From an uncultured Methanoregula sp. (lineage in GTDB: Archaea > Halobacteriota > Methanomicrobia > Methanomicrobiales > Methanospirillaceae), in assembly GCF_963662735.1 (NCBI RefSeq), contig NZ_OY759744.1, positions 906,153 through 970,152 of the forward strand: DNA of 64,000 bases, given 5' to 3'. Positions within the stretch are counted from its first letter, which is position 1. The number at the start of each line of letters is the position of its first letter. Below, one piece after another: positions 34,770 through 44,128 of the stretch. Below the pieces are notes generated by a model. That model searched no databases, had not been told where the DNA came from, and saw only the letters and a list, made by a program, of their open reading frames with translations. Both the position numbers and the translations under genes were made by a program.

Positions 34770-35989
34770 GGAGCACCAGTCCCGGAATGCTGCCGTTCCG
34801 TCATGTATTTCCACCCGGCTGTTTCCACGGCCCTGAGCACATCCCTGACCGGCAACCCGGTCTCAATGGCGAATTCCCGCGCCGGTTCAAATTCCGCTTT
34901 GAGGGTGTAGACCGAACCGTGTACCCACCCGCACTTCACCGGCATCATCCGGTGTTTTCCGCCAATCTCGACATCGATCTCCTCAATAGTACGCTTTGCG
35001 ATGAAGCGGTGGACAGCCGGGATACAGCGGATCCCGAGAGTACCGAGTTCGCGGGCCATCAGTTCCGCAAGGTTCGCGCTCGTATCCGGCAGGGAGATTA
35101 CCCGGATAAGGAAACCCGGACGACCCTTCTTCATGATGATCGGTGTGGCGCTTGCATCGCGTGCGCCTGCTTCCATGAAACGGGTGATTCCCTGGGCAAT
35201 CACTTCCCCGCTAACATCGTCCACATTGGTTTCAAGAATATCAACGGTATCCTCGGGGAGTCCACCTGAGATGCCGGTACCTGTGGTTTCCACGATCATC
35301 GCCCGGAGCACGTTTGGCGTGTGCTTCGGGTCGCGGGTGCCGGCCCCGTACCCGATGGAGGTGATGGTATAGGCCGGCAGGTCACTGATTGCCATGGTAG
35401 CAAATTCCGCAAGGAGTGCGGCCCCGGTCGGGGTGCAGAGTTCTCCCGTATGGATGCCGGAGATGGTAGCGAGCCGGGAATTCTTCAGGATTGCAGCAGT
35501 AGCCGGCGCCGGGATCGGGAAGGTACCATGCGAACCGGTCCCCGTCCCGTGTCCGATGGTGACCGGCAGGATCTGTACGCCGTCAACCGCGAGCGTATGA
35601 AGGGCAGTGCAGGCCCCGATAATATCCGCAACCGCATCGTCAGCCCCGACCTCGTGGAAGTGGACATGATCCCCGTGGACCTCTGTTTCCGCCATGTGGA
35701 TCCGCTCAAAAACCCGGCGTGCCATGGCGAGTGCCGGCGCCGGGACGCTGGGAGCAGCCCCGTCAAGCCGCTTTTCAATATCTTCAAGAGTACGGTGGAC
35801 CGGCGTCGACCGGGTGTCCACCTTGAGGGCCCGGATCCCGGCCCGGGTGACATGGGTAAGGGCAGGTTTTGCCACCACTGCCTCCATCGCCCGGACAACA
35901 CAATCTTTGTCAGCCCCGCAGTCGAGCAGGGATGCAGTAATCATATCGCCCGCTGCGCCGCTGAAGGGATCAAGAATGAGGACTCGCAT
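34766..35989 (-). CDS. larC: LarC, nickel-pincer cofactor synthesis nickel insertase (DUF111)
   Basis: CTP-dependent nickel insertase that completes the nickel-pincer nucleotide cofactor of LarA-type racemases. 407 residues. The His/Asp-rich HGDHVHFHEVGADDAVADII (about 103-122), N-terminal DPFSGAAGDMITASLLDCGA and ETNVDDVSGEVI (about 250) are characteristic. In Lactiplantibacillus plantarum LarC is made by programmed frameshifting; here it is one continuous frame. LarB, LarE and a LarA homologue are not in the window. Divergent from cdc48 with 27 bp between starts; CTTATAAAT in the gap is the likely TATA for cdc48. Confidence 0.9.
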   Translation of the reverse strand: MRVLILDPFSGAAGDMITASLLDCGADKDCVVRAMEAVVAKPALTHVTRAGIRALKVDTRSTPVHRTLEDIEKRLDGAAPSVPAPALAMARRVFERIHMAETEVHGDHVHFHEVGADDAVADIIGACTALHTLAVDGVQILPVTIGHGTGTGSHGTFPIPAPATAAILKNSRLATISGIHTGELCTPTGAALLAEFATMAISDLPAYTITSIGYGAGTRDPKHTPNVLRAMIVETTGTGISGGLPEDTVDILETNVDDVSGEVIAQGITRFMEAGARDASATPIIMKKGRPGFLIRVISLPDTSANLAELMARELGTLGIRCIPAVHRFIAKRTIEEIDVEIGGKHRMMPVKCGWVHGSVYTLKAEFEPAREFAIETGLPVRDVLRAVETAGWKYMTERQHSGTGAP

Positions 35990-36016
35990 TTACAGTACTT
36001 ATAAATCCCTGCGTAT

Positions 36017-38449
36017 ATGACCTTTAAGGTAATGCCTGAAGTGCAATTGAGGGTGGATTCCGCGTATCCCGGCGATCAGGGTGGCGGAAAGGCCCGGCTG
36101 GATCCCGAGACGATGCTGCTCCTGAAGATCTCGCCCGGTGACCTGGTTGTAATCGAAGGAAAACGCAGGACGGTTGCCAAGGTCTGGCGATCGTTGGTCG
36201 AGGACTGGAACCAGCGCAAGATCCGTATCGATAACTTTACCCGGCAGAATGCCGGCGTCAGCATAGGAGATGCAGTAAAAGTTTCCAAGATCACGGATGA
36301 GATTGAGGCAAAACGGGTTGTCCTTGCACCACCCGAAGACCTTCCCAAGAAGATCCCGATAGCGAACAATCCCCACGTGGTCAATGGTCTCATCGATTTC
36401 CCGGTGGTGAAGAACGATACCATCCCGATCATGCTCGGGCTGCCGTTCATCCAGCCGCAGATCGTCGGGTTCAAGGTCGTGGAAGTCGAGCCCGAGGAAG
36501 CGGTTATCATCACCAAGAATACCGCGATCGAATTCTCGGACAAGCCCGCGGCGGGCTTTGAGGGAGTCAAGCGGTTCAGTTACGAGGATATCGGGGGGCT
36601 CAAGGACGAGCTTCAGCGCCTCCGCGAAACGATCGAGCTCCCGCTCCGGCACCCCGAGCTCTTCCAGAAACTCGGGATCGAGCCGCCCAAGGGCGTCCTC
36701 CTCTACGGCCCTCCCGGGACCGGCAAGACCCTGATCGCAAAAGCAGTGGCAAGCGAGAGCGGTGCGCACTTCATCTCGATTGCCGGTCCTGAAGTCATCT
36801 CGAAATATTACGGTGAGAGCGAGCAGCGCCTCCGTGAGGTTTTCGAGGAGGCACGGGAGAATGCGCCCTCAATTATATTCATCGACGAGCTGGATTCAAT
36901 TGCACCACGGCGCGAAGAAGTGACCGGCGAAGTCGAACGCCGTGTCGTAGCCCAGCTCCTGACCATGATGGATGGTCTTGAGGAACGGGGGCAGGTTGTT
37001 GTCATCGGGGCCACGAACCGGGTCGATGCGATCGATGCCGCTCTCAGGAGACCCGGCCGGTTCGACCGCGAGATCGAGATTGGTGTCCCAAGCGAACCCG
37101 ACCGGATCGAGATCATGAAGATCCACACCCGGGGCATGCCGCTATCTGAGGACGTGAGCCTTGACGTCCTCGCCCAGCAGACCCACGGGTTTGTCGGGGC
37201 CGATCTCGCCGCCCTTGCCCGCGAGGCAGCGATCCGTGCCCTGCGCCGGTACCTGCCCGACCTGGATCTCGATGCAGAAGAGATCCCGGCGGAAGTGCTG
37301 GATAACCTCAAAGTATATGCAAGCGATTTCCGGAGCGCCCAGCGGGATGTTGGCCCGAGCGCGATGCGGGAAGTCATGCTCGAGGTCTCGCACGTGAAAT
37401 GGGAGAATGTGGGCGGTCTCGAATCGGCCAAGACCGAGATCCGTGAGGCGATCGAGCTTCCGCTGACCGACCGGCAACGGTTCGAGGATCTCGGGATTGA
37501 ACCCCCCCGGGGTATCCTTCTTTACGGCCCTCCCGGGACCGGCAAGACGCTGATTGCCAAGGCTGTCGCGAGCGAGAGCGGGGCTAACTTCATCCCGGTG
37601 AGAGGCCCCCAGCTTCTCTCCAAGTGGGTGGGAGAGAGCGAGCGGGCAGTCCGCGAGGTCTTCAAGAAAGCCCGGCAGGTTTCTCCTTCGATCATCTTCT
37701 TTGACGAGATCGATGCCCTTGCCCCGGCCCGCGGGACAAGCAGCGACTCGCATGTGAGCGACAATGTGCTCAACCAGATCCTGACGGAAATGGATGGCCT
37801 TGAGGAGCTCAAGGATGTCGTGGTCATGGGCGCTACCAATCGCCCGGACATCGTGGATCCGGCGCTTCTCCGGGCCGGCAGGTTCGACCGGCTGGTGTAC
37901 ATCGGCGAACCAACCCTCGAAGGCCGCAGGAAGATCATTGGCATTCATACCCGGTTCATGCCGGTTGAAGGTTCTGCCCTTGAGGAGATCGTCAGGCTTA
38001 CAGAACGGCACTCCGAGGAAGCAATCGCTGAACTCGTCGAGAAGCTCGGGCGGGACAAAACTGTAACTTCCGATGAGATCAAGCCCCTCATCACCCCCGC
38101 TTCAGAAGAGAGCACGGGCCTGCCGGTCGGTTTACGCCGGAAACGGCTGGTCGAGTTCTTCTTAGAGAAGAACCTGGTATTTGCTGATCCTGCACGTGAC
38201 GATCTGGCGGCGACCCTTGCTGCCGAGACCGAAGGTTTTGTGGGATCAGATCTCGAAGCGCTCTGCCGGGAAGCCGGTATGCTCGCCCTTCGGGATAACG
38301 TGTCGGTAGTTTCCCGGCAGCATTTTACCGAAGCGCAGAAGAAGGTCCACCCGACCATGAACGAGAACCTGCGGGACTATTATACCAAGATCCAGCAGTT
38401 CTTCAAAGGCGGGCTCCCGAAGAAAGTGCAGCCCCTGGAATACCAGTAA
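36017..38449 (+). CDS. Cdc48/VCP-type AAA+ ATPase with extended D2 region
   Basis: Double-ring unfoldase feeding proteins to the proteasome, 810 residues. N domain about 1-180; D1 with Walker [10 protein letters not shown] (about 231) and Walker [16 protein letters not shown]2 with a second GPPGTGKTL (about 503) and [14 protein letters not shown]. Arginine fingers are in [14 protein letters not shown] and [14 protein letters not shown]. Between [13 protein letters not shown] and [20 protein letters not shown], normally joined, lies an insertion of about 75 residues (about 660-734), charged and helical. The C terminus ends LEYQ, a Tyr in the penultimate place but without the hydrophobic residue of a proper HbYX motif. 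Confidence 0.93.
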   Translation: MTFKVMPEVQLRVDSAYPGDQGGGKARLDPETMLLLKISPGDLVVIEGKRRTVAKVWRSLVEDWNQRKIRIDNFTRQNAGVSIGDAVKVSKITDEIEAKRVVLAPPEDLPKKIPIANNPHVVNGLIDFPVVKNDTIPIMLGLPFIQPQIVGFKVVEVEPEEAVIITKNTAIEFSDKPAAGFEGVKRFSYEDIGGLKDELQRLRETIELPLRHPELFQKLGIEPPKGVLLYGPPGTGKTLIAKAVASESGAHFISIAGPEVISKYYGESEQRLREVFEEARENAPSIIFIDELDSIAPRREEVTGEVERRVVAQLLTMMDGLEERGQVVVIGATNRVDAIDAALRRPGRFDREIEIGVPSEPDRIEIMKIHTRGMPLSEDVSLDVLAQQTHGFVGADLAALAREAAIRALRRYLPDLDLDAEEIPAEVLDNLKVYASDFRSAQRDVGPSAMREVMLEVSHVKWENVGGLESAKTEIREAIELPLTDRQRFEDLGIEPPRGILLYGPPGTGKTLIAKAVASESGANFIPVRGPQLLSKWVGESERAVREVFKKARQVSPSIIFFDEIDALAPARGTSSDSHVSDNVLNQILTEMDGLEELKDVVVMGATNRPDIVDPALLRAGRFDRLVYIGEPTLEGRRKIIGIHTRFMPVEGSALEEIVRLTERHSEEAIAELVEKLGRDKTVTSDEIKPLITPASEESTGLPVGLRRKRLVEFFLEKNLVFADPARDDLAATLAAETEGFVGSDLEALCREAGMLALRDNVSVVSRQHFTEAQKKVHPTMNENLRDYYTKIQQFFKGGLPKKVQPLEYQ

Positions 38450-38456
38450 CCTTTTT

Positions 38457-39263
38457 TTATCCGCCTGCAAGCATCAGCAGCCCGAAAAATACCATTGCCC
38501 CGGCAAAGACAATCTGCAATGTCCTGTCTGAACAACCGTGAGCGCACCGCACGCCGAACCGGGCGAGCGGGATAGTGGTTGCGGCAAGGATGACAAACGT
38601 TACGAGGTCCACGTAACCGACCGAGTAAACCGGCAGGCCGGCGACGCCGATCCCGTTGATGATATATGCAGTCACGGCACCTGCTGAAGAAAATATAAGG
38701 CAGGCTGAAGAAGTCCCGACTGCAGAGTGCATCGGGTAACCGAGGGCGATGACGAGGATGGGGACAAGCAGGACACCACCGCCAATCCCCGCAACACCGG
38801 AAACAATCCCGATGAATATGCCGATAATCAGGTAGATGGCAGTTGATCCGTGTGGCTCGCAGACCGGGCATGAGTGGATGTGCCAGACCATACGCACGGC
38901 CATGGCAGTAACCAGCAGCGCGAAGATAATCCGGAGCAGATGGCCCGGCAGGTGGGCGGCAAGCGTTCCGCCAAGAAGACCTCCGAGCACCGCCGCGCAC
39001 CCCATCGGAACAGCAGCCTTCCAGTTCACCGTCCCGCGCCGGTGATGACCAGTGGTGCCGCTGATCATTGTCGGCAGCATTACGGCAAGGGAAGTTCCGA
39101 ATGCAAGCCGGGTGGCAAGCGTGCTGTCAATACCTGCCATGGTATAGAGCCAGTACTGGACCGGCGTCATCAGGAATCCACCACCGACGCCGAAGATCCC
39201 CGAAGCGGTTCCCGCAAAGAGGCCCGTTACAATGAGGCTTGCGACATTCAGAAGCGGATCCAT
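38457..39263 (-). CDS. TauE/SafE-family sulfite/anion exporter
   Basis: 268 residues with about eight membrane helices in two related halves. Each half opens with the family motif: FGVGGGFLMTPVQYWLY (about 24-40) and GIGGGVLLVPILVIALGYPM (about 160-179). Expected to move sulfite, sulfonates or similar small anions; the substrate is unknown. A histidine-rich loop with SCPVCEPHG lies mid-protein. Convergent with cdc48, only 7 bp between stops. Start ATG at 39263; no neighbour in the same operon. Confidence 0.85.
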   Translation of the reverse strand: MDPLLNVASLIVTGLFAGTASGIFGVGGGFLMTPVQYWLYTMAGIDSTLATRLAFGTSLAVMLPTMISGTTGHHRRGTVNWKAAVPMGCAAVLGGLLGGTLAAHLPGHLLRIIFALLVTAMAVRMVWHIHSCPVCEPHGSTAIYLIIGIFIGIVSGVAGIGGGVLLVPILVIALGYPMHSAVGTSSACLIFSSAGAVTAYIINGIGVAGLPVYSVGYVDLVTFVILAATTIPLARFGVRCAHGCSDRTLQIVFAGAMVFFGLLMLAGG

Positions 39264-39385
39264 GGGGTCTCCGGAATTATTGGAGTGGTATTATGTACGG
39301 GATCTCAATAGTCTGCTGGAAGAGATCATCAGCAGAGCTTCGCACTCGCCCGGATTTCCAGGTTAGCATGGCAGTAAAAAGTGAG

Positions 39386-39691
39386 TTACTGGTGCCGGAT
39401 GTATTCCCGGAGCAGCCAGATGCCAACCATGATGACAACAATATAGTAGATGGCTGATACGATTGGCACGAACTGGTCAGAAACCCATGTCCTGATCAGT
39501 TCCTGGATTGTGAAATAGAGCTGGAATGCTGCGATCAGGACAAAAAGCCCCACGATCATATATACAACCCCGAGCCAGTCGTTGCCTGGTTTCTTTTCCG
39601 CGGATTTGAGATCTTTTGACATTGGAACCTCCCTTGGCAGGATACTGTTTGGATTCATTGACTCTTGCGGGGCATCACTTTCGCCGGTCAT
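39386..39691 (-). CDS. Small membrane protein, two helices
   Basis: 101 residues from the ATG at 39691, which overlaps the stop of the upstream surface-protein gene as ATGA and so suggests translational coupling; a start at 39622 is possible. Two hydrophobic segments, VYMIVGLFVLIAAFQLYFTI (about 43-62) and FVPIVSAIYYIVVIMVGIWL (about 74-93), are separated by a short loop. The N terminus is hydrophilic. No family recognised. Its coupling to a PGF-CTERM protein gene hints at an envelope role. Confidence 0.65.
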   Translation of the reverse strand: MTGESDAPQESMNPNSILPREVPMSKDLKSAEKKPGNDWLGVVYMIVGLFVLIAAFQLYFTIQELIRTWVSDQFVPIVSAIYYIVVIMVGIWLLREYIRHQ

Positions 39692-40641
39692 GTCCGCCGC
39701 CCCCTCAGGTGGAGAATCAGGGCGAGGGAAGCAAAAGCGACAAGGACGAGCGGCGCAGCAAACCCGGGGGATTTGGCTGTTGGCTGTGGGATTGCCGTTG
39801 CGGAACCGGGTTCCTGCACGAACTTCGAGGTCTCTATCTGTTTTGTCACGAACTGGGTGTTCTTGTCCACCTGCATCCCGGGCCGGAGCCGGACGTTTCC
39901 TTCGCCCCGCTTGACGATTGTATCGTTCTTCCAGACCAGTACTTCAACCACATAATTATACTGGTCAGGGACCGAGAGGGTCACGCTGGTGACGCGGGTG
40001 GCATCCGGCAGGATACTTTCAACCTGTGCCCGCTGCTTATCGGCAAGCAGCCGGGCATCCTCCTCCTTTGCCTTGACCTCAATCTCAAACGGGCCGCTGG
40101 CTGCACGATTATCATTGGTGAAATAGACATCAGTCTGGATGTCCACTTTGTCGCCCGCCACTTTCTTTACCAGGAAGTCAATGTCTGAGATAGAAAGGCC
40201 GGTCTGCTGGTTATCGGGAGTAAGGCGTTCCAGATTGTAAACGGTAATCTCTCCCTGCCCCTTACGCTGGCCGTTCTCAAGGACCGTGCTGACCAGGCGA
40301 TAGGAGCCTTTCCGGGGCAGAACGAGGGTCTGCGAGACCGACCCTGATCCCCGGATCCCGAGGAAACCGGCATCATTGGTCTGTTCTCCAACTACGAGGC
40401 CGCTCGCGGTGTCGTACGCCCTGAGATGGACACGGGAAACCCCTTGTGAGATACCATAGATGTTCTGAATGTCGGATGTAACATTCAGGGTTACATCGGC
40501 ACCTGTGACGTTCTGGGCACCGACCGTAATACCGGTAACCGTCACCGAACTGTCTTTGAGACAGCCGGCACTTATTGCCAGTATGCCCAGACAGAGAATA
40601 ATAAGAACCGGCAGTGTTGCCGGCGGGATTCGCAGATTCAT
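39688..40641 (-). CDS. Surface protein with N-terminal signal and PGF-CTERM anchor
   Basis: 317 residues. The N terminus is a signal sequence (PVLIILCLGILAISAGCLKD) with a Cys at residue 27 after AISAG, a weak lipobox. A beta-rich exported domain follows (about 30-285) with repeats of Val/Thr strands. The C terminus is a PGF-CTERM signal: a threonine/proline-rich stem, SPGF, hydrophobic helix and RGRRT, recognised by archaeosortase A and replaced by a membrane lipid. So the protein should sit on the outer face of the membrane beside the S-layer. Function unknown. TATA-like ATTAATAAAAT lies upstream at about 40666-40680. Confidence 0.75.
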   Translation of the reverse strand: MNLRIPPATLPVLIILCLGILAISAGCLKDSSVTVTGITVGAQNVTGADVTLNVTSDIQNIYGISQGVSRVHLRAYDTASGLVVGEQTNDAGFLGIRGSGSVSQTLVLPRKGSYRLVSTVLENGQRKGQGEITVYNLERLTPDNQQTGLSISDIDFLVKKVAGDKVDIQTDVYFTNDNRAASGPFEIEVKAKEEDARLLADKQRAQVESILPDATRVTSVTLSVPDQYNYVVEVLVWKNDTIVKRGEGNVRLRPGMQVDKNTQFVTKQIETSKFVQEPGSATAIPQPTAKSPGFAAPLVLVAFASLALILHLRGRRT

Positions 40642-40919
40642 GAATATCTATCCAAGAGTATACGGTTCATTTTATTAATGAATAATGACGCTGTTAAGTG
40701 AAAAAAAAAATTTCAGTTATTCCGGAAAAGGGGGTAGAGCAGCTCAGATTACCCGGGGATATTATACGACCGTGGGGCTCTGCCTTGTAGATCCGTGCCC
40801 GGTGGGAGCGATACGAAAGTGGGAGTTGTCCAGAAATCCCGGCAATAAAAAGGAATGTATCCAGTTTTTTTAACAGACTTTTCACTTTTCAAGTGCTATA
40901 ATTCATGGTTGCATTACCG
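40642..40919. other. Intergenic region without a recognised gene
   Basis: 278 bp holding the promoter of the surface protein on its left and the 3' end of the small basic/acidic protein gene on its right. It includes a run of A residues at about 40702-40711 and a GC-rich stretch at 40728-40825 that I could not fold into a tRNA. Confidence 0.4.
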
Positions 40920-41231
40920 TCACTCGCAGTACGGATCGTTTGCCCATTCTTCGATTATTTTCTTGGGGGGCTTACCGCCGCGCCGGTGGTGCTGCTGGGA
41001 GGCCGACCGGTCCTTCTCGGTCTCTTCGTCGTCGACATCGGCTTCTTTCTCCGGGGCAGCCTGCGGCGTTTCCTGAGCCGGTCTCGGGGGCTGATCCCTG
41101 CGGAAATTATGTCGCTGGCCTCCCGGGTGCCGGCCCCGGTCCCGCCGGTCGTTTCTCCGCTGTCCCTGGGGGTTCTGCCCCTGCTGGGGCTGGCTGCCGG
41201 TGGTTTGTGGCTCCGTCTTCTCTTCTTCCAT
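40920..41231 (-). CDS. Small intrinsically disordered Gln/Arg/Glu-rich protein
   Basis: 103 residues from the ATG at 41231 (41249 possible). Composition is extreme: repeated Gln, Arg, Asp, Glu and Pro, for example QGQNPQGQRRNDRRDRGRH (about 16-34) and AAPEKEADVDDEETEKDR (about 57-74), with no hydrophobic core. It ends with a non-repetitive KKIIEEWANDPYCE that looks like a short conserved motif. Arg/Gly-type stretches resemble RNA-binding tails, which is an inference. A real gene is likely but not certain; the opposite strand frames are compositional shadows. Confidence 0.5.
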   Translation of the reverse strand: MEEEKTEPQTTGSQPQQGQNPQGQRRNDRRDRGRHPGGQRHNFRRDQPPRPAQETPQAAPEKEADVDDEETEKDRSASQQHHRRGGKPPKKIIEEWANDPYCE

Positions 41232-41392
41232 AACGTTCAGACTGATCAATCAGGGCAGGAACCACAAATAGTTTGGCATGACATGTGCAGGAAACCCGGA
41301 TAATTACCTTGGAAACCGGGAGCTCAGGCCCCGGTAATGAACACCTATATACATCAACGTCCAAATTTGTATAAAAAAACCGCCGAGCCCGC

Positions 41393-42934
41393 ATGTCCAA
41401 CGTCACTACCCTGCTTGACTCCAAGAGTGTTCCCGAAGCAAAGGCAGCGCTCATCTGCCCGACCCGGAACGAGACCTACAGTTACAAAAAACTCCGCGAG
41501 GAGATGAACCGGATCGGCCTTGGCCTTCTTACCCTTGGCGTCAGGAAGGGTGACCGGGTCTGCATCTATCTCGACAGTTCCCCGGAATACCTGATCAGTT
41601 ACTTTGCCATCTGGCGGATCGGTGCTGTGGCTGTGCCGACCAACATCGTGTACCGGGGCGAGGAACTGCTCCACGTGATCAATAATGCAGGTGCCTGTGC
41701 AGTCATTACGGACGGGAACGGTGTGGACGTTATCGCCGGTATCCGGAAGAGTGCTCCCACCCTCTCGCATATTATCTGCACAGGCGGTAGCCGTGAAGGA
41801 TCGGTTGCATGGGATTCGTTCCCGGCGGCTCCTCCGACTATGCGGGCTGTCAACTGCTCGACTGAAGATCTCTGCCACATCCAGTACACAGCAGGAACAA
41901 CCGGCAAACCCAAGGGCGCCATGCTCACCCATGGCAACTGGATGACGGCCCTCGACACCGAACGCGATGCTCTCCGGCTCCGGCCGGTTGATATCTATCT
42001 CGGCATCTACCCGATGGGCCACGTCGGGCTCTCGTGGGGGCTCGCCGTGATCCGGGCCGGCGGTACATACGTTATGATGGAGCGGTTCGATCTCGATTCC
42101 TATCTCGCTCTTGCAGAAAAATACAAGGTCTCTGTCCTTGCCGGTATGCCGCCGGTTATCTACTCGCTTGTCCACTCACCTCCGGGTACTGAGAACCGGC
42201 TGAAGGATGCGAGGGTGATAATCTCCGGCGGGGGACAGCTTCTCCCCTCGGTCTGGGAAGCCTTTGACCGGCGCTACCATATCCCGGTGGCGAATTCATA
42301 TGGATTATCAGAGACGATTGTGATCGGGTCCGGGACAACCACGCTCCCTGAGTACCCGCACCTGACCAAGGGCTACCAGAGCGTTGGTGTTGCGGTCGGG
42401 TATACCGAGCTGCGGATCGTGGATGCCAATGACCCGGAGAAAGAACTGTCTCCGGGTGAAAACGGGGAGATCGCGCTCCGGGGCCCCGCTGTGGCAAAAG
42501 GATACTGGAGCCTGCCCGATGCAACCAGCGAAGTGTTCCGGCACGACGGCTGGTTCCTCACGGGCGATATCGGGAACCTGGACAACGACGGGATCCTCTG
42601 CATTACGGACCGGAAAAAGGATATGATCATCATGTCAGGCTGGAAGATCTACCCGACCGAGGTGGAGAACGTCATCATCCAGCATCCGGCGGTTATGGAT
42701 GTTGCGGTTTTCGGCATTCCCGATGAACGCAAAGGGGAAGTTCCGGTTGCTGCCCTTGTCCTCAGGCCCGGAAGTTCGTTGTCCGAAGCTGAGCTGGAAA
42801 CCTATTGCCGCGTTCACCTGGCCGGCTACAAGATCCCGCGCCGGCTCATAATCACCGATTCTTTGCCCCGGGTTCATGGCTGGAAACTGCTGAGACGGGA
42901 CCTACGGAAAAAATTCGGCGATTTGCGCTCCTAA
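41393..42934 (+). CDS. AMP-forming acyl-CoA synthetase
   Basis: 513 residues of the ANL superfamily: activates a carboxylic acid as acyl-AMP and transfers it to CoA. The phosphate loop is YTAGTTGKPKGAML (about 162-175), the adenine motif NSYGLSETIV (about 301), the hinge ITDRKKDMIIMSGWKIYPTE (about 403-422) and the C-terminal lysine lies in LPRVHGWKLLRRDLRKK. Usually the last motif reads P-R-T-x-x-G-K; here HGWK replaces TGK, so the catalytic Lys is probably conserved with a local change. Substrate is uncertain. A TATA-like CTATATACAT lies about 45 bp upstream of the ATG. Confidence 0.88.
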   Translation: MSNVTTLLDSKSVPEAKAALICPTRNETYSYKKLREEMNRIGLGLLTLGVRKGDRVCIYLDSSPEYLISYFAIWRIGAVAVPTNIVYRGEELLHVINNAGACAVITDGNGVDVIAGIRKSAPTLSHIICTGGSREGSVAWDSFPAAPPTMRAVNCSTEDLCHIQYTAGTTGKPKGAMLTHGNWMTALDTERDALRLRPVDIYLGIYPMGHVGLSWGLAVIRAGGTYVMMERFDLDSYLALAEKYKVSVLAGMPPVIYSLVHSPPGTENRLKDARVIISGGGQLLPSVWEAFDRRYHIPVANSYGLSETIVIGSGTTTLPEYPHLTKGYQSVGVAVGYTELRIVDANDPEKELSPGENGEIALRGPAVAKGYWSLPDATSEVFRHDGWFLTGDIGNLDNDGILCITDRKKDMIIMSGWKIYPTEVENVIIQHPAVMDVAVFGIPDERKGEVPVAALVLRPGSSLSEAELETYCRVHLAGYKIPRRLIITDSLPRVHGWKLLRRDLRKKFGDLRS

Positions 42935-43028
42935 TGCTGAAATGACGGAATATTCTGCGACAAATTGCCATCGGGTCCCGCAAACCTTTTAAGTGCCCGA
43001 TAAATAATACTCTTCGGAGCAACCACCT

Positions 43029-43652
43029 TTGGACACGAGAACCCGCATCCAGGATTTACCCCTCAGCGGGAGGACGAAGAAACGGACCACCGGAATCATA
43101 GGGCTCAACCTGCTCCTTGACGGTGGGTTTCCCGAGGGCACCATCGTCATGATTTACGGGACGCCGCTTGCCGGGGTCGATCTTGCTGCGAACCAGTTCT
43201 GGAAGGCAGAAGGCGGTGAAGAGGGTACGTACCTGATGAATGACGGCGATATCGAGATTGGGATGATCGATGCAACCGAGCTGCATCCAGAGATGTACCT
43301 TACCCAGATGGCCGGGAACCGGATCGTGGTGGACTCACTCTCGACGATTGTCATAAAATACGGCATTGATGGCGCCCTTAAGTTCCTGCGACTCGCCCGC
43401 GAGGAGATCAGGAAACGCGGGGCGAACCTGGTGTTCGTTGTCTATACCGGTATCCACACGCCGATGGAAATGACCCGGATCATGCGGGCTGCAGATATTA
43501 TCATTGAGTTCAAGACCGATGTCCACCAGAGCGAGATCGAGCGGACCCTTGCCGTGCACAAGATCCGGGATGCGGCTGCACCCCAGCGGCTGCTTCCGTT
43601 CATCATCACGGAAAAAGGGATCGAGGCCTCGACAACATCGAGAGTGGTATAA
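43029..43652 (+). CDS. RAD55/KaiC-like RecA-fold protein lacking a Walker A lysine
   Basis: 207 residues with RecA-fold order: GIIGLNLLLDGGFPEGTIVM, then the P-loop position reads YGTPLAGVDLAANQF (about 38-52) with no GKS/T. The Walker B-like strand is NRIVVDSLSTIVIKYG (about 98-113). It is a probable non-ATP-hydrolysing relative of archaeal RAD55/KaiC/GvpD proteins, perhaps a regulator. The start is TTG at 43029 with GGAG about 10 nt upstream; the next in-frame Met is inside the RecA core. It is followed by T-rich DNA (43654-43660). Confidence 0.78.
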   Translation: MDTRTRIQDLPLSGRTKKRTTGIIGLNLLLDGGFPEGTIVMIYGTPLAGVDLAANQFWKAEGGEEGTYLMNDGDIEIGMIDATELHPEMYLTQMAGNRIVVDSLSTIVIKYGIDGALKFLRLAREEIRKRGANLVFVVYTGIHTPMEMTRIMRAADIIIEFKTDVHQSEIERTLAVHKIRDAAAPQRLLPFIITEKGIEASTTSRVV

Positions 43653-43833
43653 TTTTTTTAGAAATGAATTTTCTCTTTTCCTGTTGATGGAATTTTTAAA
43701 AAAAACTGATGTTACGTGATTGTGGCTGAAATGTCCTGGAAGAACTGACATATCGTTTTTTCAAAACCCCAGTGCGATATAACCGCGTATTATATAATAC
43801 ATCAATTTTAAATTTTTCCATGAGGATAATCAG

Positions 43834-43968
43834 ATGTTATCCCAAAAGACGAAGGACGGGTTCACCAAGCGACGAAACTACGTTGAACCCGGTCCTGCCC
43901 GTAGGCATGAAACAATATACTCTTCCGCATTCAAGAAGTTTTTGATCATGCCTCCGATGAATGAATAA
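43834..43968 (+). CDS. Possible small protein, 44 aa
   Basis: Short frame MLSQKTKDGFTKRRNYVEPG... ending in FKKFLIMPPMNE. Support: a GAGG site at 43822-43825 8 nt before the ATG, and a TATA-like TTATATAATAC at 43789-43799 about 35-45 bp upstream. It is basic and without membrane segment. Not recognised. The next small frame starts 19 bp later. Confidence 0.4.
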   Translation: MLSQKTKDGFTKRRNYVEPGPARRHETIYSSAFKKFLIMPPMNE

Positions 43969-43987
43969 AACGGAGGTTTAGTTACGC

Positions 43988-44128
43988 ATGAATTATTTCA
44001 GCATGTGTCGTTTGCCCGGATGTCCGGATGCATCCGGGATTTTTTACAGCAAGTGCAACCTGAATATTTTTGGTAAGACGAATGGTGCCCCCGGTACACG
44101 GGAAATTTTTCCTGGATGGACATCATGA
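43988..44128 (+). CDS. Possible small cysteine-containing protein, 46 aa
   Basis: Frame opening MNYFSMCRLPGCPDASGIFY with three cysteines (about 7, 12, 23), preceded by GGAGG at 43972-43976, 11 nt from the ATG. It ends in ATGA that overlaps a start codon (44125) of the following gene. It may be a leader peptide or small metal-binding protein; it could also be a chance frame. Confidence 0.35.
   Translation: MNYFSMCRLPGCPDASGIFYSKCNLNIFGKTNGAPGTREIFPGWTS

Noticed and set aside
40728..40825. tRNA-like GC-rich stretch with TAGAGCAGCTCAG
   Set aside because: Could not be folded into a cloverleaf: no matching acceptor stem or T-arm.
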